The notes under the pieces: model-generated
Databases searched by the model: none
Seen by the model: only the letters and a program-made list of their open reading frames with translations
What the model was told of the DNA's origin: nothing
Part shown: in pieces, positions 1 through 6,390 of the stretch
Numbering within the stretch: the stretch's first letter is position 1
How the letters are laid out: the number at the start of each line of letters is the position of its first letter
Made by a program: the position numbers and the translations under genes
Assembly: GCA_003669255.1 (NCBI GenBank)
Contig: QWPO01000133.1
Span: forward strand, 1-15,766
From: Planctomycetota bacterium
GTDB lineage: Bacteria; Planctomycetota; Planctomycetia; Pirellulales; UBA1268
Direction of reading: 5' to 3'
Length of the DNA stretch: 15,766 nucleotides

Positions 1-879
1 CTCCCCGCGGCGGCCGCGGCGGCGGCGAGTCTCTGGCTGCTGCTCGCGATCCGCTCCGGCACATACCGCTCCGCCTGGCCGTTCTTCGCCGCGGGGCTGG
101 CCGCCGCGCTCACCGCCGCGTTCGAGCTGCCCGCGCTCGCCTGGCTCGTTGCGGTGCTCGTCGTGCTGGCGAAATACGACCTCCGCCGCACCATCACGGC
201 CGCCGTGCCCGCCGCCCTGCTCGTGGCAGCCGCGGCGCTCGCCGCCAACCACCTCGCCCACGGCACGATCGTGCCTCCTTATGCGCACCGCGCCGACGGC
301 ATGCGGCCTGCCGCAGCGACAGCCGTCGAGGAATCGTGGAATCCCGACAACTGGTACGACTACGCGATCCGGCTGCCCAACGGCCGGCTGCTGCAGAGCT
401 ACTGGCGAGCGCCGCAGGGCATCGACAAAGGCGAGCCCTCGCGCGTCGCCTACGCGTGGCACGCAATCGCAGGCCATCACGGCATCCTGTCGCTCACTCC
501 GGCCTGGCTGCTCGTGGTGCCCGGGCTCGCGCTGCTCGCCGCGCGGCGCCGCCACGGCGACGGTGAAGCCGACGTCGCGCTAGCGATCGCCGCGGTGTCG
601 GCGGTCGTGATCGTCTTCTACCTGCTGCGGCCCCAGGCCGATCGCAACTACGGCGGAATGACGAGCGGCTTCCGCTGGGTGTTTTGGATGGCACCGCTCT
701 GGGTGGCCGCCGCCGTGCCAACCGCCGACATCCTGGGCCGCTCGCGACTGGGCCGCATCCTCGCCTGCCTGCTCCTGGCGATGTCGGTGCTGTCGGTCGC
801 GTATCCGACGTGGAACCCCTGGACGCGGCCGTGGATCGAGCAGGCGCTGCGTCACGCCGGCTGCCTTGCGGCTCCCTGA
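1..879 (+). CDS. Multi-pass membrane protein, C-terminal part (5' end outside window)
   Basis: The frame is open from base 1 to the TGA at 877-879, giving 292 residues with no need for an internal start, so the gene begins upstream. It is rich in Ala and Leu. Hydrophobic stretches lie at about residues 3-16, 26-57 (one or two helices), 66-83, 162-181, 192-209, 224-242 and 251-268. A polar loop at about 84-161 contains a Trp/Tyr-rich patch (NPDNWYDY) and is probably outside the membrane. A conserved-looking block near 213-235 reads DRNYGGMTSGFRWVFWMAPLW. The layout of several helices, one large loop and a short soluble C-terminus resembles glycosyltransferase-C-like or other polytopic proteins of planctomycetes, but no catalytic motif is visible and I do not assign a function. 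It ends 10 bases before the convergent pseudouridine synthase gene. Confidence 0.75.
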   Translation, partial: LPAAAAAAASLWLLLAIRSGTYRSAWPFFAAGLAAALTAAFELPALAWLVAVLVVLAKYDLRRTITAAVPAALLVAAAALAANHLAHGTIVPPYAHRADGMRPAAATAVEESWNPDNWYDYAIRLPNGRLLQSYWRAPQGIDKGEPSRVAYAWHAIAGHHGILSLTPAWLLVVPGLALLAARRRHGDGEADVALAIAAVSAVVIVFYLLRPQADRNYGGMTSGFRWVFWMAPLWVAAAVPTADILGRSRLGRILACLLLAMSVLSVAYPTWNPWTRPWIEQALRHAGCLAAP

Positions 880-889
880 TCTGCCCCGC

Positions 890-1600
890 TCAGCCGGGCC
901 GGGCCCACGCCGGCCAGTGGTCGGGCAGCGGTGCCTCCACGCTGATGCGCTCGCCCGAGTCGGGATCTGCGTAGTCGATCCGCCAGGCATGGAGCAGGAT
1001 CGGCCGCTCCCGCTCGTCGCCGTCGCCGTCGCCGAGCGGCGGACCGCCGTAGAGTTCGTCGCCCACGATCGGCAGCCCACGGCTCGCCGCCTGCACTCGA
1101 AGCTGGTGCATGCGGCCGGTCACCGGCATGAACTTCAGCAGTTGCTTGCCCTCATCGCGGCCAGCACAGTCGATCCACGACGCATGCGTGATCGCCTCTC
1201 GGGCGGCCAGCGCCTGCGAATCGACAACCTCACTCCGCGCTTCTTCAGGGACCTTACGAAGGAGGTCGCGCCATTCGACGGCGTCGGCACCGGGCAGCGT
1301 TTCCTTCGCCGCCGTACCCGTCGCCACGACCGCGAGATATGTCTTGGCGATCTCGCGCCCCTCGAACTGGCGGGAGAGTTTTCTCGCGGCACGCGGCGTC
1401 GCTGCCATGAGCACCACGCCCGACACCGCCCGGTCGAGCCGGTGCGGCACTCCCAGGTAGCCGGAAGCATCTCTGCCGAGCCGGTCCCGAAGCCACTGCT
1501 CCACCGACTCAATCCCAGGCGGCGCCTGCGTTGCCAGGCCGACCGGCTTGAGGATCGCGATCACACCGGAGCCTTCGCGAAGGATGACTGGAGATTTCAT
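890..1600 (-). CDS. RluA-family RNA pseudouridine synthase
   Basis: This enzyme converts specific uridines in rRNA or tRNA to pseudouridine. With the ATG at 1600 it has 236 residues; an in-frame TTG at 1618 would add six. The N-terminus carries the family strand AILKPVGLATQ (about 15-25). The catalytic motif is HRLDRAVSG, with H53, R54, L55 and the nucleophile D56. Near 165-195 come the C-terminal family elements: TGRMHQLRVQAASRGLPIVGD and then a LYGG element. There is no N-terminal S4 domain, so this is the short RluA/RluC-like catalytic core, and the target base cannot be read from sequence. It is transcribed away from the response regulator and converges on the membrane protein gene. No strong Shine-Dalgarno precedes either start. 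Confidence 0.9.
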   Translation of the reverse strand: MKSPVILREGSGVIAILKPVGLATQAPPGIESVEQWLRDRLGRDASGYLGVPHRLDRAVSGVVLMAATPRAARKLSRQFEGREIAKTYLAVVATGTAAKETLPGADAVEWRDLLRKVPEEARSEVVDSQALAAREAITHASWIDCAGRDEGKQLLKFMPVTGRMHQLRVQAASRGLPIVGDELYGGPPLGDGDGDERERPILLHAWRIDYADPDSGERISVEAPLPDHWPAWARPG

Positions 1601-1770
1601 GGGGGACTCGCTGCGCAACTAAGAGCATCAATGCACTCACTCGAACGCCACCTCACTCGATGGATTCGTGCGAAAGCGAAACGCCGATTCGCCGCCCTAT
1701 CTTGCCTTCTCGTGTCGAAAGTGACGAACGGCATCTTGCACCCACCCACCCGATAGGTGACGATGCCCCC

Positions 1771-2403
1771 ATGCCTACGAAAGTTCTTGTGGTCGATGAC
1801 CACGACATCATCAAGCATGGCCTGCAGAGCGTCTTCAAGGACTCGGCCGTCAGAATCTGTGGCGAGGCGTCTTCGGCCGATGAGGCGATTCGAGTCGCCC
1901 GCAAACTCAAGCCCGACGTGGTCCTGCTCGACGTGCTTCTCGGCGAGGGCGACTCGCTCGACGCAGTGAAACGGCTGCGATCGGCCGTGCCGGGGATGAA
2001 GGTTGTGATGCTCTCGGCGTTCGACAACCCGACCTACGTCGCCCGGGCCGTCTCGGCCGGTGCCCACGACTTCTTGCTCAAGACCGCTTCCCGTGCCGAA
2101 CTGATCGCCGCAATTACCGGTGCCGCCGAGGGCGCCCCGCCCTCGCGTGCGGGGGAGTTGAAGCGGATGGCGAGTTCGATGGCCAAGCGTGATCCGTCCT
2201 CGGAAGGAGGCATCCAGCTCACGGCGCGTGAGACGCAGGTGCTGCGACTGGTTGCCATGGGCCTCTCCAACATGGAGATCGCCGACTCGCTCGAGATCTC
2301 GATCGAGACCGTCAAGGAGCACGTCCAAAACCTGCTCCGGAAGACGTCGCTCAACGACCGCACCCAGGCGGCGGTCTGGGCATTGCGACAGGGCATCGCC
2401 TAA
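1771..2403 (+). CDS. NarL/FixJ-type two-component response regulator, REC + LuxR HTH
   Basis: This is a DNA-binding response regulator of 210 residues. The receiver domain (about 3-120) shows the acidic pocket D9/D10, the phospho-acceptor D54 within VVLLDVLLG, S82 at the switch position and K104 in FLLK. The LuxR-type helix-turn-helix occupies about 148-208 (LTARETQVLRL, then NMEIADSLEISIETVKEHV). I chose the ATG at 1771 because AGGTGA lies 10 bases upstream and the receiver fold starts immediately. The longer frame from 1660 adds 37 residues that look non-domain. All key receiver residues are present, so it should be phosphorylatable. No histidine kinase is within the window, so it is an orphan regulator here. 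Its stop lies three bases from the galactokinase stop on the other strand. Confidence 0.93.
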   Translation: MPTKVLVVDDHDIIKHGLQSVFKDSAVRICGEASSADEAIRVARKLKPDVVLLDVLLGEGDSLDAVKRLRSAVPGMKVVMLSAFDNPTYVARAVSAGAHDFLLKTASRAELIAAITGAAEGAPPSRAGELKRMASSMAKRDPSSEGGIQLTARETQVLRLVAMGLSNMEIADSLEISIETVKEHVQNLLRKTSLNDRTQAAVWALRQGIA

Positions 2404-2406
2404 GCG

Positions 2407-3513
2407 TCAGCCGGCGACGAGCCTCGCACCGCCCGCGGCACCCGTGGCGAAGACCGTCGGCTCCGCCCCCAGCGCCTCGCCGCATTGAGCCTGCACGTCG
2501 GCCGCGATGTCGGCGGCCCGCGACGCGTCGATGAGCGCGACGGCGCAGCCGCCAAACCCGCCGCCGGTCATCCGACACCCAAACACGCCGGCCACCTTTC
2601 CAGCGGCCTCGCAGATGAGGTCGAGTTCGCGGCAGGAGACTTCAAAATCGTCGCGGAGCGAGGCGTGGCTCTCTGCCATCAGCCGGCCCGCCCGCATCCA
2701 GTCGCCTGCCTCGACCGCAGCGGCGAAGGCGAGCACACGGGCGTTTTCGGCGACCACATGCCGCGCCCGACGGCGCTCGGGCTCAGGCAGCAACGCCTCC
2801 ACGGCGGGCCACTCTGAGGGAGCCACGTCGCGAAGAGCGACCTTCCCTAGCCGCCGTGCCGCTGCTTCGCAGTCGCGTCGCCGCGCCGCGTAAGAGCCGT
2901 CGGCCAGGGCATGCTTCACGCCGCTATCGATCACGAGAATCGCCACCTCGTCGGCGAGCGGCACCGGGCGGATCTCGCGGCTGCGACAGTCGAGCAGGAG
3001 GGCATGGCCCGCGCGGCCGAAGGCGACGGCAAACTGGTCCATGATGCCGCAGGGCACACCCGCAAACTCGTGTTCGGCCCGCTGACAGAGCAGCGCCTTC
3101 TCGGCAGTTGGCAGTTCGCGGCCGCAGAGCGTCTCGAGGACCGTCGCCATCCCGACCTCGAGGGCGGCGCTGCTGCTCAGGCCGCCGCCTGCCGGGAGAT
3201 CGGCGGTGATCACAGCCTCGAAGCCCGGGATCTCCCAGCCCAGCCGGCGGTATCCGGCGATCACTCCCGCGACATACCGACCCCAGTCTGTCCGGCCAGC
3301 CGCAAGTGGGCCGTCGAGGTCGATCTCCGCGGCAGGCCCGCCGCGGTCGCTCGACACGACGGCCATTCGGCCCGCCCGTGGGCGGACGGCGATCCGAAGC
3401 CCGCGGTCGATCGCCATCGGCAGCACGAAGCCGTCGTTGTAGTCGGTGTGCTCACCAATCAGGTTGACGCGGCCCGGCGAAATCACAGTGAAGGCATCGC
3501 GAGCGGCGGTCAC
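2407..3513 (-). CDS. galK: Galactokinase (GHMP kinase family)
   Basis: It phosphorylates galactose at C1 with ATP, the entry step of the Leloir pathway, in the cytoplasm. It has 368 residues, typical for the family. Visible are the galactokinase signature GRVNLIGEHTDYNDG (about 14-28, R15 being the likely catalytic Arg), the GHMP ATP loop LPAGGGLSSSAALE (106-119), GIMDQ with the probable catalytic Asp D159, and the third motif MTGGGFGGC (315-323). I chose the GTG at 3513 because the galactokinase fold begins 11 residues later. It also forms a GTGA overlap with the phoH stop, which implies translational coupling. The frame stays open further upstream, but that part is the antisense shadow of phoH. 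No galT, galE or sugar transporter lies nearby. N-acetylgalactosamine or another sugar cannot be excluded as substrate. Confidence 0.93.
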   Translation of the reverse strand: MTAARDAFTVISPGRVNLIGEHTDYNDGFVLPMAIDRGLRIAVRPRAGRMAVVSSDRGGPAAEIDLDGPLAAGRTDWGRYVAGVIAGYRRLGWEIPGFEAVITADLPAGGGLSSSAALEVGMATVLETLCGRELPTAEKALLCQRAEHEFAGVPCGIMDQFAVAFGRAGHALLLDCRSREIRPVPLADEVAILVIDSGVKHALADGSYAARRRDCEAAARRLGKVALRDVAPSEWPAVEALLPEPERRRARHVVAENARVLAFAAAVEAGDWMRAGRLMAESHASLRDDFEVSCRELDLICEAAGKVAGVFGCRMTGGGFGGCAVALIDASRAADIAADVQAQCGEALGAEPTVFATGAAGGARLVAG

Positions 3514-4841
3514 AACAGCGCGCTCGCGAGATCGGCGAGTTCCGACCGCTCGCCCTTCTCGAGGGTCACGTGGGCGTAGAGCGGCTGGCCGGTCATCCGG
3601 TGAATCAGGTAACTGAGCCCGTTGGAGAGGGCGTCGAGGTAGGGCTGGTCGATCTGCGCCACGTCGCCGGTGAACACGATCTTCGTCCCCTCGCCGGCCC
3701 GCGTGATGATCGTCTTCACCTCGTGGGGCGTGAGGTTCTGGGCCTCGTCCACGATGAAAAACATCCGCTGCAGGCTGCGGCCGCGGATGTAGGCCAGCGG
3801 CGTGATCACGAGTTTCTCCGACTCCCGCATGTCGTTGATCCGCTGGGCGGCCTGCGTGTCGTCGCCGCACTGGTGGCGAATCACGGTCAGGTTGTCATAG
3901 AGCGGCTGCATGTAGGGGTCGAGCTTGTCGGAAATGTCGCCCGGCAAAAAGCCGAGGTCGCGGTTGGAGAGCGGCACCACGGGGCGGGCGAGCATGATCT
4001 GGCGGTATTTCTGGCGGCACTCGAGCGCCGCCGCCAGCGCCAGGAGCGTCTTGCCGGTGCCGGCCGTGCCGGCGAGCGTGACGAGCCGGATCGAGTCGTC
4101 CATCAGCGCCTTCAGTGCGAACGACTGTTCGGCGTTCCGAGGCGTGATGCCGTAGCAGGTGAGCTTCTCGATGCGGTGGAAGGCATCGTCGCCGCGGCGG
4201 TAGGTGGCGAGCGCCGACTTGCTGCCGTTGCGGAGCACGAAGTTCTCATTGGCCACGGGCGCCTGCGGCAGCGGCAGCATCGCCGCGGGCAGCACGCCGC
4301 CGTTGGCGTAGAGGTGGTCGATCGTCTCCGAGGCGAGCCCCTCGATCACGCGGCGGCCGGAGTAGAGCTTGTCGAACCCCTGCACCTTGTCCGACTTGTA
4401 GTCCTGCGCGTTGATGCCGAGCGACTTGGCCTTCATCCGCAGGTTCGTGTCTTTCGACACGAGCACCACCTGCCGTGGCGCCTCCTCGGCCTGGATCGCG
4501 AGCGTGGTGCGGAGGATGCGGTGGTCGGGCGTGTCTTGCAGGAAGGCGTCGTCGAGCTGCGGCGCCGAGCCCCGCCCGAGCACCACGCGGATCGAGCCGA
4601 GGCCTTCGCCGAGCGGGCTGCCCTCGCGGGAGAGCACGTCGCCGGTGAGGGCGTCGAGCCGCCGGAGGAACTCGCGGGCCTGGAAGTGGATGTCTTCGTT
4701 GCCGCGTTTGAACTGGTCGAGTTCCTCGAGCACCGTGATCGGCACGGCGACGTCGTGCTCGGCAAACTTCCGCAGGCAGCCGCTGTCGTGAAGGATGACG
4801 TTGGTATCGAGGACGAAGAGCTTCGATCGGGCTTCGGTCAT
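3510..4841 (-). CDS. phoH: PIN-PhoH fusion ATPase (PhoH2-like ribonuclease/helicase)
   Basis: This is a two-domain protein of 443 residues. The N-terminal PIN nuclease domain (about 8-140) has the acidic residues D12 (LDTNVILHD), E39/E40 (VLEELDQF), D106 and D131 (VSKDTN). After a linker, the PhoH P-loop ATPase (about 232-443) has Walker A GTAGTGKT (258-265) and Walker B FFIVDEAQ (361-368), followed by FTGDVAQID. PIN-PhoH proteins are reported as RNA-unwinding and cleaving enzymes, sometimes within toxin-antitoxin modules. No antitoxin gene is seen upstream here. The ATG at 4841 is preceded by GGAGGA with four to five bases of spacing. The frame runs to 4886, but that extension lacks domain features. 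It is probably co-transcribed with galactokinase through a four-base overlap. Confidence 0.92.
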   Translation of the reverse strand: MTEARSKLFVLDTNVILHDSGCLRKFAEHDVAVPITVLEELDQFKRGNEDIHFQAREFLRRLDALTGDVLSREGSPLGEGLGSIRVVLGRGSAPQLDDAFLQDTPDHRILRTTLAIQAEEAPRQVVLVSKDTNLRMKAKSLGINAQDYKSDKVQGFDKLYSGRRVIEGLASETIDHLYANGGVLPAAMLPLPQAPVANENFVLRNGSKSALATYRRGDDAFHRIEKLTCYGITPRNAEQSFALKALMDDSIRLVTLAGTAGTGKTLLALAAALECRQKYRQIMLARPVVPLSNRDLGFLPGDISDKLDPYMQPLYDNLTVIRHQCGDDTQAAQRINDMRESEKLVITPLAYIRGRSLQRMFFIVDEAQNLTPHEVKTIITRAGEGTKIVFTGDVAQIDQPYLDALSNGLSYLIHRMTGQPLYAHVTLEKGERSELADLASALL

Positions 4842-4888
4842 CGTTCCTCCAGTGAACGATCCACGGCGATCCCTGCAGCGCCGCACCG

Positions 4889-4906
4889 CATTCCGCCATC
4901 GGAATG
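4889..4906. promoter_or_regulatory. Perfect palindrome in phoH upstream region (operator-like)
   Basis: The sequence CATTCCG-ccat-CGGAATG has seven-base arms around a four-base centre. It lies 48 bases upstream of the phoH start, in the 223-base divergent space shared with the small gene at 5065. A second short inverted repeat, CCGCCT-ccc-AGGCGG, lies at 4916-4930. Position and symmetry fit a dimeric repressor site, but a site of this size can occur by chance and no matching regulator is known here. No clear promoter hexamers stand out in this space. Confidence 0.3.
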
Positions 4907-5064
4907 GTACGCCCCCCGCCTCCCAGGCGGCAGGCCGATTTCCCGGGCGTCCCCAGCGGCGAGTGTGAGTTTTTCGTGAGTCTGGCCGATCCGCATCGAA
5001 TCCTCATCGAGCGGTGCTGAAATGCTGGAGTCAGGGGACACCGACCACACTAGAGGCCAGACCG

Positions 5065-5337
5065 ATGCCTGCCACGATGCCGACCATTCAAACCGACGCC
5101 GTGTTTGCGGCCGATGCCGTGAATGAACTACTCGACTTCGTCGTCCGCGACCCCCGCTTTCCCACGCTCGGCCTCCGGGGCGCGATCACGCTCGTGGTGG
5201 GCCGCCGCCTGGGAACGCCGCCGAGCGAGGAACTCGTGACGCTGATGGCCCGCGCGTTTTGGGACGCGTGGGACGACCGGCTGAACGAGTATGAGGAAGC
5301 CCCGCCAGCGTCTACGTCGCTCGACGACGACGACTGA
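5065..5337 (+). CDS. Small acidic protein of unknown function (90 aa)
   Basis: With the ATG at 5065, preceded by GAGG at 5053-5056 about eight bases away, the product has 90 residues. An ATG at 5077 is a second possible start, and the frame extends back to 5014 without further support. It is predicted cytoplasmic, with no signal peptide or membrane segment. The central part (VNELLDFVVRDPRFPTLGLR, then GAITLVVGRRLG and EELVTLMARAFWDAWDDRLNEYEE) looks like a compact mixed fold, and the tail is acidic (SLDDDD). It has normal high-GC coding character and is divergent from phoH. I do not recognise a family and infer no function. Its stop is four bases from the stop of the small membrane protein on the opposite strand. 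Confidence 0.7.
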   Translation: MPATMPTIQTDAVFAADAVNELLDFVVRDPRFPTLGLRGAITLVVGRRLGTPPSEELVTLMARAFWDAWDDRLNEYEEAPPASTSLDDDD

Positions 5338-5341
5338 AGCG

Positions 5342-5482
5342 TCAGGGCGGCGGCGGAGGCGGCTTGACCTGCCCCCGCCACGGCTTCGACGACCGCTGCT
5401 TTTGGCCGGTCGGCTTGGCGAGCATCACGGCGATCCCCGCCGCAAGCGCGATCACGAGTATCAGCCAGAATCGGGTCGGCAT
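5342..5482 (-). CDS. Tiny single-pass membrane protein with polyproline tail (46 aa)
   Basis: Reading the minus strand from the ATG at 5482 to the TGA at 5344-5342 gives 46 residues. MPTRFW is followed by a hydrophobic helix (LILVIALAAGIAVMLA, about 7-22), then a basic, polar stretch (KPTGQKQRSSKPWRGQ) and a tail of six prolines after VK. A short N-terminus, one helix and a positive segment just after it fit a single-pass inner-membrane micropeptide; by the positive-inside rule the basic tail would be cytoplasmic. No strong Shine-Dalgarno is seen, only the purine-rich AACAAAG about 8-14 bases upstream. The inverted repeat TGTTC-ttt-GAACA at 5491-5503 sits just upstream. Function is unknown. 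The hydrophobic run and tidy convergent placement favour a real gene, but a chance frame cannot be excluded. Confidence 0.5.
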   Translation of the reverse strand: MPTRFWLILVIALAAGIAVMLAKPTGQKQRSSKPWRGQVKPPPPPP

Positions 5483-5639
5483 CGGGGCTTTGTTCTTTGA
5501 ACAGTTTGTGACGCGGGCTCGAGCGACACCACGAGCCTACTCCGCAGCCGCATCGCTCGGAGTTCGTCCCGGATCGCCAATCGGCGGACTCGCTTGAGCA
5601 GGCCTTTGCGTGCCGCGACCATAAGGGTACCCCTTCATG

Positions 5640-5678
5640 AGAAAGAGAACCGGACGCTGAAAACCAGCGTCTCTTTCT
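5640..5678. repeat. Bulged hairpin, GACGCTG/CAGCGTC with AGAAAGA/TCTTTCT arms
   Basis: The inner stem GACGCTG (5653-5659) pairs with CAGCGTC (5665-5671) around the loop AAAAC. The outer arms AGAAAGA (5640-5646) and TCTTTCT (5672-5678) also pair, leaving a six-base bulge on the left side. It has no T-run on either strand, so it is a weak candidate for a factor-independent terminator. It lies 158 bases upstream of the small membrane protein start. Confidence 0.5.
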
Positions 5679-5739
5679 ACGCGGCCCAGCCGCGGAAAGA
5701 TCGAAAAATCGGCCACGGGTTGTTGGTGTGCCGCCGCTC

Positions 5740-5946
5740 GGGGCTGCCCATGCCCGTCGCCGGACGCTCCCTGCGGGCATGCGACTGTCGCGCCGTCGCC
5801 GCCGGCCCGGCGTCGGCTCCGGCTTACGGTCGCCGGGCGCGGCCCGGCTCCCAGCATCCTGCCCTCCGCTCGCTCGATGCCGACTTCGCTCCGCCATCCA
5901 TGGCTCCGCTCGTCGACAACGCCGGCTCCCGGGCACGGGCAGCCCC
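5740..5946. repeat. Inverted repeat bounding a 173-base GC-rich segment
   Basis: GGGGCTGCCCATGCCCG (5740-5756) matches the reverse complement of 5930-5946 at 16 of 17 positions. The enclosed segment is very GC-rich and contains nested symmetry, including GCCGGG-cgcgg-CCCGGC near 5833-5849, and no credible gene. It could be a small non-autonomous repeat element or a long structured RNA. No flanking target-site duplication was evident by eye. Confidence 0.5.
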
Positions 5947-5966
5947 TCGCTGTTCTCCCCCCGTAG

Positions 5967-5985
5967 CACAGGTTTTCAACCTGTG
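5967..5985. repeat. Perfect hairpin CACAGGTT-ttc-AACCTGTG
   Basis: The arms are eight bases, fully complementary, with a three-base centre. Hairpins of the form 'CCGTAGCACAGG...CCTGTG' are, from memory, a common dispersed intergenic motif in planctomycete genomes; this copy has the same left flank (CCGTAG). It is not followed by a T-run. Confidence 0.6.
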
Positions 5986-6048
5986 TGTCTTTCCCGTTCG
6001 CATCGCCCCTCCGGTGCCATTCCGGAACAACAAACAGCCGGCCGGAAT

Positions 6049-6083
6049 CACACGCTGTGCTCCGGTGGCGAGCACAGCGTGTG
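6049..6083. repeat. Perfect 14-base-stem hairpin
   Basis: CACACGCTGTGCTC (6049-6062) and its exact reverse complement (6070-6083) flank the seven-base loop CGGTGGC. It is the strongest stem in the window and lies 27 bases before the start codon of the broken secreted gene. It is not a standard terminator, since no T-run follows on the plus strand (CCGTCCTCTT). It may be a dispersed palindromic repeat or a 5'-UTR structure that could cover the downstream ribosome site. Confidence 0.7.
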
Positions 6084-6110
6084 CCGTCCTCTTAGGCATG
6101 GAGTCTTTCG

Positions 6111-6373
6111 ATGCTACTCGTGACCGGCGTGCAGTTCCGCACGCTCATGGCCGCTGCTGCAGCCATTTTTTTCGCCTCCTCAACCACTTGTGCGCAGACT
6201 TCCTGAACTCGGTGGCGGCGACTGACCCTTACTCGCTCTCCAACACGAACATGGGCAGCGACGCCCGTGGCGGCATCACGCAAAGCGGTGCATCGGGTTC
6301 CTACACCTACGCGTTCAAGGCGAATATGGGCGACAAACTAGTGAACGGCCGTAAGGCCTCGGACGCGGGGTAA
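6111..6373 (+). pseudogene. Broken secreted-protein gene: signal peptide followed by a frameshift
   Basis: An ATG at 6111, with GGAG at 6100-6103, starts a textbook signal peptide: basic/polar start MLLVTGVQFRTL, hydrophobic core MAAAAAIFFA and a cleavage-like SSTTCAQ. The frame then stops at TGA 6204-6206 after 31 residues. Shifting back by one base just after CAQ resumes a secreted-looking, Gly/Ser/Asn-rich sequence (FLNSVAATDPYSLSN..., then GITQSGASGSYTYAFKANMG) that ends at TAA 6371-6373. Adding one T in ACTTCC would join both parts into about 88 residues. Alternatives are a sequencing error, or slippage at the T7 run in the signal-peptide codons (near 6165-6172), which also leads to the same frame. 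The family is not recognised, and the joined product could itself be only the front of a formerly longer protein. Confidence 0.4.
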
Positions 6374-6390
6374 CGGCACCTCTCGCCGCT

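Larger units (their letters stand above)
5483..6110. other. Gene-poor region of 628 bases rich in inverted repeats
   Basis: No frame here has a credible start, domain or composition. The open frames that cross it on both strands are Arg/Ser/Pro-rich shadows of high GC. What it holds is symmetry: GGCTCG/CGAGCC (5516-5537), AAGGG-tac-CCCTT (5623-5635), a bulged hairpin (5640-5678), a 17-base inverted repeat about 190 bases apart (5740-5756/5930-5946), CACAGGTT-ttc-AACCTGTG (5967-5985), ATTCCGG/CCGGAAT (6019-6048) and a perfect 14-base stem (6049-6083). Such palindromic patches look like dispersed intergenic repeats rather than coding sequence. Confidence 0.6.

Noticed and set aside
3514..3870. 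N-terminal extension of galactokinase in the same open frame
   Set aside because: This part is another frame of the phoH gene. The galactokinase fold starts right after the GTG at 3513, which also makes the expected stop/start overlap.
3570..4979. Long plus-strand open frame (469 codons) opposite phoH
   Set aside because: It is antisense to a clear PIN-PhoH gene, is rich in Val/Glu/Arg/His from mirrored GC-rich codons, and has no domain. It is a shadow.
4979..5045. GGAGTCAGGGGACACC near 5030 as a REP or transposase-linked end, and CCGATCCGCATC shared with 14892 upstream of ppk1
   Set aside because: Single short matches with no inverted partner or consistent distance to the starts; chance is sufficient.
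3510..5337. PhoH plus the small acidic gene as a toxin-antitoxin pair
   Set aside because: The small gene is divergent, not co-transcribed upstream of phoH as in described PIN-PhoH modules, and has no DNA-binding motif.
5088..5969. 293-codon minus-strand open frame through the repeat-rich region
   Set aside because: Arg/Ser/Gly-rich low-complexity translation overlapping the 5065 gene and several palindromes, with no motif; a GC-driven chance frame.
5594..6373. 259-codon plus-strand frame read as one gene
   Set aside because: Its first two thirds translate the palindromic repeats. Only the last part resembles a secreted protein, and that belongs with the signal peptide at 6111 in another frame.
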